Position numbers and translations under genes: made by a program
Shown here: piece by piece, positions 4,080 through 7,243 of the stretch
How positions within the stretch are numbered: position 1 is the first letter of the stretch
Layout of the letters: each line of letters opens with the position of its first letter
Assembly (NCBI GenBank): GCA_031279895.1
Contig: JAITHR010000196.1
Location: 1 to 7,243, forward strand
Direction: 5' to 3'
DNA length: 7,243 nt
DNA from: Spirochaetaceae bacterium
GTDB lineage: Bacteria; Spirochaetota; Spirochaetia; Treponematales; Breznakiellaceae
The notes under the pieces: generated by a model
Databases searched by the model: none
What the model was told of the DNA's origin: nothing
Seen by the model: only the letters and a program-made list of their open reading frames with translations

Positions 4080-6584
4080 ATGGATTACTTAGAACTTCCG
4101 GTCTATAAACATAAGGAACGCATCCTCGCCGCTACGGAAACCCATCAGGTAGTCGTGGTGGAAAGCCCTACCGGTTCCGGGAAAACAACCCAGCTGCCGA
4201 TTATTCTCTACAACGCCGGTTTCGGGGAGCGGGGGGTTATCGGCGTAACCCAGCCCCGGCGCATTGCCGCGGTATCGGTGAGTGAGTTTATCGCCCGTCA
4301 GACCGGCACCGTCATTCCGGGGCTCGTGGGATTCAAGATGCGCTTCGAAGACATGACCGAAGCGCATACCAAAATCAAAATTATGACCGACGGCATCCTC
4401 CTCCAAGAGATGAAACTCGACCCGTACCTTTCAAAATACAGCTGCATCATCGTGGACGAAGCCCACGAGCGGAGCCTTACCATCGACTTTATTCTGGGGC
4501 TGCTCAAGCGGGTTCTGGAAGTCAGGCGGGATTTCACCATCATCATTTCCTCGGCCACCATCAACGCCCAGGTCTTTTCCGCCTATTTCGGGGACTGCCC
4601 CATTGTCAAAATCGACGCGGTTACCTATCCGGTTACGGTTATCTACGACCCGCCGGCGCTGCCCCCTCCGCTTGAGTCCGCGGAAAAGGGAATCGCGCTT
4701 GAGGCCCTGCTTGAAAAGATTCACGGGATTGTGGAGCGGGTGGTGCTGGAAGGGGACCGTCCCGGGGACATTCTCATCTTTCTTCCCGGGGAAAAAACGA
4801 TTAAGGACTGTATGGCGCGCCTCGGTTCCGGGCCCGCGGCGCCGCGCCTCTCGCTCATCCCCCTCTACGGCAGGCTCGGCAAGGAGGAGCAGGAGCGGGT
4901 GTTTGAAACCCCGCCGGAGGGGAAGGTGAAGGTGGTCGTGTCAACCAATATCGCCGAGACCTCGGTTACGATTGACGGCATTACCACGGTTATCGATTCC
5001 GGTCTTTCCAAGCTCAACTACTACAACCCCCGCACCTTTACCGCCAGCCTCGTGGAAGCGCCTGTCTCCAAAGCCTCGGCGAACCAGCGCAAGGGCCGCG
5101 CCGGACGCACCAGAGCCGGCGCCTGCTACAGGCTCTACAGCCGGCGGGACTTTGAAAACCGCGAGCTTTTTACCACCGAGGAGATTTACCGCACGGACCT
5201 TTCGGAAGTGGTCCTGCGTATGGCGGATCTGGGGCTTACCGCTTTCGAGGAGTTTGATTTCATCGCGCCCCCTGGCCGCGAGGGGCTTGTCGCCGCGATT
5301 GAAACGCTTAAGGCGCTCGACGCCCTTGAACAGGACAGGACTATCTCGAACATCGGGAAGATGATGACCGAGTTCCCCCTGTCCCCGCGGGAATCGCGCA
5401 TCATCGTGGAGGCCGTACTGAAATACCCGCAGGTGATTGAGGAAACCCTTATCGCGGTGGCGTTTCTTTCCACCCAGAGCCCGTACCTCCTTCCGCCCGG
5501 GGAGGAGATGGACGCGCGCATGGCCCATCACAGATTTCGGGATCCCCAGGGGGATTTTTTCTCGTACCTCAAGCTCTACCGCGCCTATAAGGACGCGAAG
5601 CATACCGGCGCTTTCTGCCAGAAAAGCTATCTTGACGAGCGGGCCATGGCCGAAATCGTGAACGTGGTCTTCCAGCTCGGTGAGATTGTGTCTGCCATGA
5701 ACGTGCCGCTGCTTTCCGGCGGTTCCGCGGAGGATTACCTCTGCGCCATAGCGCGGGGACTTATACAGTTCGTCTGCGTGCGGGAGGGGCGGGAATACCG
5801 GAGCCTCACCGCGGACCGCATCATCATCCACCCGGGATCCGTGATGTTCAAAATGGATCCGCACTATATCGTGGCCGGAGAGATCATCAAGACGACCAGA
5901 ATGTACGCCATGTCGGTCTCCCCCCTGTCCAAACAGGCGCTCAATAAGATTCAGGGCCGGCTGCTCTTCGACCTTGAGGGGTCCGCGTCCAAAGAGGGCC
6001 GTCTCAAGCGGGCGCAGGACAGCGAGGACATGATACGAATCGGGGGCCAGGTCTTTGAGATTATCACGGTTAAGGGAAAGAAAGTGGCGGTACTGCCCTG
6101 GGAGCGGCTTTCCCTGGTGAAGGACGCGCTCGCGGGCCGCGTCTCCAAGGGGCAGTGGGCCAAGGTGCGGGGGACCATACTCTTCAAATCCGTCTACCGT
6201 CTCCTTGACGGGGAGCGTCTTGACCTTATCCTTTCCCTCGCGCCGTTTCTTACCCTTGACGGGGCGCTTGAGAAGCAGTGGTCAAAGAAAACCCGCTTTA
6301 ATACGCGGGAGGGCCTGTGGGACCTTCTGGGTTCCCTGCCGGTGGTGCTGACCCCGGGGCTGTGGAAGCCGGCGCGGAAGGATTTGGGGTTTCTGACCCT
6401 TATCACCGACGGGAGCGGGGGCTACTGGTTTACCTGTTCCAGGGGGTTTCACGCAAGCCTTAACGAGAGCCTTGCCAGCGTGGAGGCCCTGATTGACGAA
6501 CTGGGCGATCACGCGGAAAAGGAGATTAAGCATATCGTAAACCACACCTACCGCCGCCTCTCCTCCTTTCTCCACACCCCCTAA
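4080..6584 (+). CDS. hrpA: DEAH-box ATP-dependent helicase HrpA, complete
   Basis: An 834-residue superfamily 2 helicase, expected to unwind or remodel RNA in the cytoplasm with ATP. All core motifs are visible: I SPTGSGKTTQLP (29-40), Ia TQPRR (57-61), Ib TDGILLQEM (103-111), II DEAH (126-129), III SAT (158-160), IV ILIFLPG (231-237), V STNIAETSVTIDG (288-300), VI QRKGRAGRTR (336-345). A winged-helix and HA2/ratchet-like part follows (about 366-470, with YRTDLSEVVLRMADLGL and GKMMTEFPLSPRESR), then a probable OB-like segment near 575-640 (IIIHPGSVMFK, IVAGEIIKTTRMY). The last about 150 residues match no domain I know. The motif V and VI wording is closer to HrpA/Prp-type DEAH proteins than to HrpB. 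The length is far below E. coli HrpA (~1300) but near Borrelia HrpA (~820), which is known to affect gene expression and infectivity there. The gene stands alone, between inverted repeats. Confidence 0.94.
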   Translation: MDYLELPVYKHKERILAATETHQVVVVESPTGSGKTTQLPIILYNAGFGERGVIGVTQPRRIAAVSVSEFIARQTGTVIPGLVGFKMRFEDMTEAHTKIKIMTDGILLQEMKLDPYLSKYSCIIVDEAHERSLTIDFILGLLKRVLEVRRDFTIIISSATINAQVFSAYFGDCPIVKIDAVTYPVTVIYDPPALPPPLESAEKGIALEALLEKIHGIVERVVLEGDRPGDILIFLPGEKTIKDCMARLGSGPAAPRLSLIPLYGRLGKEEQERVFETPPEGKVKVVVSTNIAETSVTIDGITTVIDSGLSKLNYYNPRTFTASLVEAPVSKASANQRKGRAGRTRAGACYRLYSRRDFENRELFTTEEIYRTDLSEVVLRMADLGLTAFEEFDFIAPPGREGLVAAIETLKALDALEQDRTISNIGKMMTEFPLSPRESRIIVEAVLKYPQVIEETLIAVAFLSTQSPYLLPPGEEMDARMAHHRFRDPQGDFFSYLKLYRAYKDAKHTGAFCQKSYLDERAMAEIVNVVFQLGEIVSAMNVPLLSGGSAEDYLCAIARGLIQFVCVREGREYRSLTADRIIIHPGSVMFKMDPHYIVAGEIIKTTRMYAMSVSPLSKQALNKIQGRLLFDLEGSASKEGRLKRAQDSEDMIRIGGQVFEIITVKGKKVAVLPWERLSLVKDALAGRVSKGQWAKVRGTILFKSVYRLLDGERLDLILSLAPFLTLDGALEKQWSKKTRFNTREGLWDLLGSLPVVLTPGLWKPARKDLGFLTLITDGSGGYWFTCSRGFHASLNESLASVEALIDELGDHAEKEIKHIVNHTYRRLSSFLHTP

Positions 6585-6599
6585 CCCGCCGGCGGCGGG
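6585..6599 (+). terminator. GC-rich hairpin just after the hrpA stop
   Basis: CCCGCC (6585-6590) and GGCGGG (6594-6599) form a 6-bp stem with a 3-nt loop, starting at the base after the TAA. There is no T-tract after it, so it is at best a weak intrinsic terminator or an mRNA 3'-end stabiliser. Confidence 0.3.
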
Positions 6600-6606
6600 T
6601 GGCACA

Positions 6607-6790
6607 GCATGGCCGCCCCGTCTCCGACGGTTCCAGCATGGCCGCGTGTTGTTTCAAAGTGGTGCAACACCTTGTCCGGTAAGCGAGCTTGCACGGACCA
6701 GGCGCTGCTACGCTCCGCGCAACGGCGGGCGGTTCGGGAGCGGCGCGTTGTTGTGCGTTGTTCAGGGCAGCGCGTGGTACGCGGACAGTC
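6607..6790. repeat. Right arm of the inverted repeat flanking hrpA
   Basis: Positions 6636-6684 match the reverse complement of 3912-3960 (and of copy 1) at 46 of 49 bases. Weaker similarity continues to about 6790 against 3721-3840. On the other side, the hairpin CCGTC-TCC-GACGG (6618-6630) sits where the left copies have CAGCC-GGA-GGCTG. The plus-strand frame across this arm (from 6646) reads LFQSGATPCPVS, a product of the repeat rather than a gene. Confidence 0.75.
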
Positions 6791-6798
6791 GTTGTTCG

Positions 6799-6836
6799 CC
6801 GCGCTTCGCAGGAAGCTTATGGAACCGTCGGAGACG
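6799..6836 (+). repeat. Interspersed hairpin repeat, inverted copy of 697-722
   Basis: CCGCGCTTCGCA (6799-6810) matches 1163-1174 exactly. The following 26 bases (6811-6836, starting GGAAGCTTATGG) are the exact reverse complement of 697-722. A CGTC-GGA-GACG hairpin lies at 6826-6836. The sequence up to 7010 is otherwise Arg/Gly-rich in translation with no ribosome site, and I see no gene in 6837-7010. Confidence 0.7.
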
Positions 6837-6879
6837 TCGTTGTTTGAGGCGCGGCGCAGGAAGCCGCAGTGGGGGGTTT

Positions 6880-6898
6880 GGGGGGTATATGACCCCCC
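6880..6898. other. G/C-tract inverted repeat
   Basis: GGGGGGT (6880-6886) and ACCCCCC (6892-6898) form a 7-bp stem around a 5-nt ATATG loop. The C run continues to seven bases (6893-6899), and another G6 run lies just upstream at 6871-6876. A hairpin or G-rich structure is possible. There is no T-tract for termination. Confidence 0.5.
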
Positions 6899-7010
6899 CA
6901 GCCGCCGGAGGCATCTGGTCTGTCCCCGCCCGCTTCGAGGCGCGGCGCGGTTCGAAGGCTGCGGTAAGTCTTTTATTCATAGAGAGTTAGAGACACGTCT
7001 CCCCGTCCTG

Positions 7011-7243
7011 GAAACATTCGTTTTCAACTTAAAAACATTCGTTTTCAACTTGAAAAGATTCATTTCCAACTTGAAAAGATTCATTTTCAAACCGCGCATG
7101 AATGTCTCCAACGCGGCTATGGCTATTTCCGCCCCATTCTTGACCAGGAATGACTCATTCTTGACCAGGAATGACTCATTCTTGACCAGGAATGACTCAT
7201 TTCTGACCAGGAATGACTCATTTCTGACCAGGAATGTCTCATT
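7011..7243. repeat. Second tandem array, 11 units of exactly 21 bp, open at right edge
   Basis: Units run 7011-7031, 7032-7052 and so on to 7221-7241, then 2 bases to the window edge. Units 1-4 share ATTCGTTTTCAACTT-type sequence. Units 5-6 are transitional. Units 7-11 share TTGACCAGGAATGACTCA or the same with TTCTGACC. No indel breaks the 21-bp register although the consensus changes completely. In the frame starting at 7011 no stop occurs: it encodes heptads such as KTFVFNL, KRFISNL and five of the FLTRND/NV type. The first in-frame ATG is at 7098 and lacks a clear ribosome site, so coding is not proven. GTCTCCAACGCGG (7103-7115) resembles GTCTCCAAAGCGG (1092-1104) in the first array. Confidence 0.9.

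Noticed and set aside
4941..5864. 307-codon minus-strand reading frame
   Set aside because: It lies wholly inside hrpA on the opposite strand. It is a codon-bias shadow with no ribosome site or recognisable domain.
3716..6790. Composite transposon carrying hrpA
   Set aside because: Inverted arms exist, but there is no transposase, no target-site duplication that I can see, and related repeat pieces also occur elsewhere in the window.
6646..6990. Plus-strand 114-codon frame downstream of hrpA
   Set aside because: It is Arg/Gly-rich, shares peptides with other repeat-derived frames and lacks a ribosome site; it is repeat DNA.
7011..7243. CRISPR array
   Set aside because: Units are contiguous 21-bp tandem repeats with no unique spacers, and no cas gene is present. 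The same applies to 759-1136.

Overview
The window looks like an accessory, repeat-rich stretch of a fairly GC-rich spirochaete chromosome, probably a Treponema relative such as the termite-gut treponemes. This rests on three things. The DEAH helicase is about 830 residues, close to the short spirochaetal HrpA size rather than the ~1300 residues of E. coli HrpA. There is a lipoprotein gene. The intergenic DNA is full of period-21 tandem repeats and interspersed palindromic repeats that resemble what I recall of those genomes. The genus is an inference; no rRNA or other marker is present.

Layout. (1) Positions 1-642, minus strand: the 5' 214 codons of a lipoprotein gene that runs off the left edge, with a plausible promoter directly in front of it. 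(2) 643-1254: no convincing gene. It holds a short hairpin repeat, an 18-unit tandem array in strict 21-bp register (759-1136) and a degenerate copy of an interspersed repeat. (3) 1255-3715, plus strand: a type IIG-like restriction-modification gene, with nuclease and adenine methyltransferase in one polypeptide. A frameshift splits it between methyltransferase motif I and the NPPY motif. (4) 3716-4079: two identical 67-bp direct repeats, then a candidate promoter with seven G in its -35/-10 region. (5) 4080-6584, plus strand: a complete DEAH-box helicase gene, hrpA. (6) 6585-7010: an inverted, diverged copy of the 3716-3960 repeat plus more palindromes, no convincing gene. (7) 7011-7243: a second, unrelated-consensus tandem array, again exactly 21 bp per unit, running off the right edge.

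The three protein-coding loci do not form an operon: the lipoprotein gene is divergent from the others, and repeat DNA separates the R-M gene from hrpA. The most distinctive signals are the two no-indel 21-bp arrays (the first with self-complementary units, so both strands can encode similar heptads), the hrpA gene bracketed by inverted repeats, a hairpin family with compensatory stem changes, the G-tract in the hrpA promoter, and the broken R-M gene.
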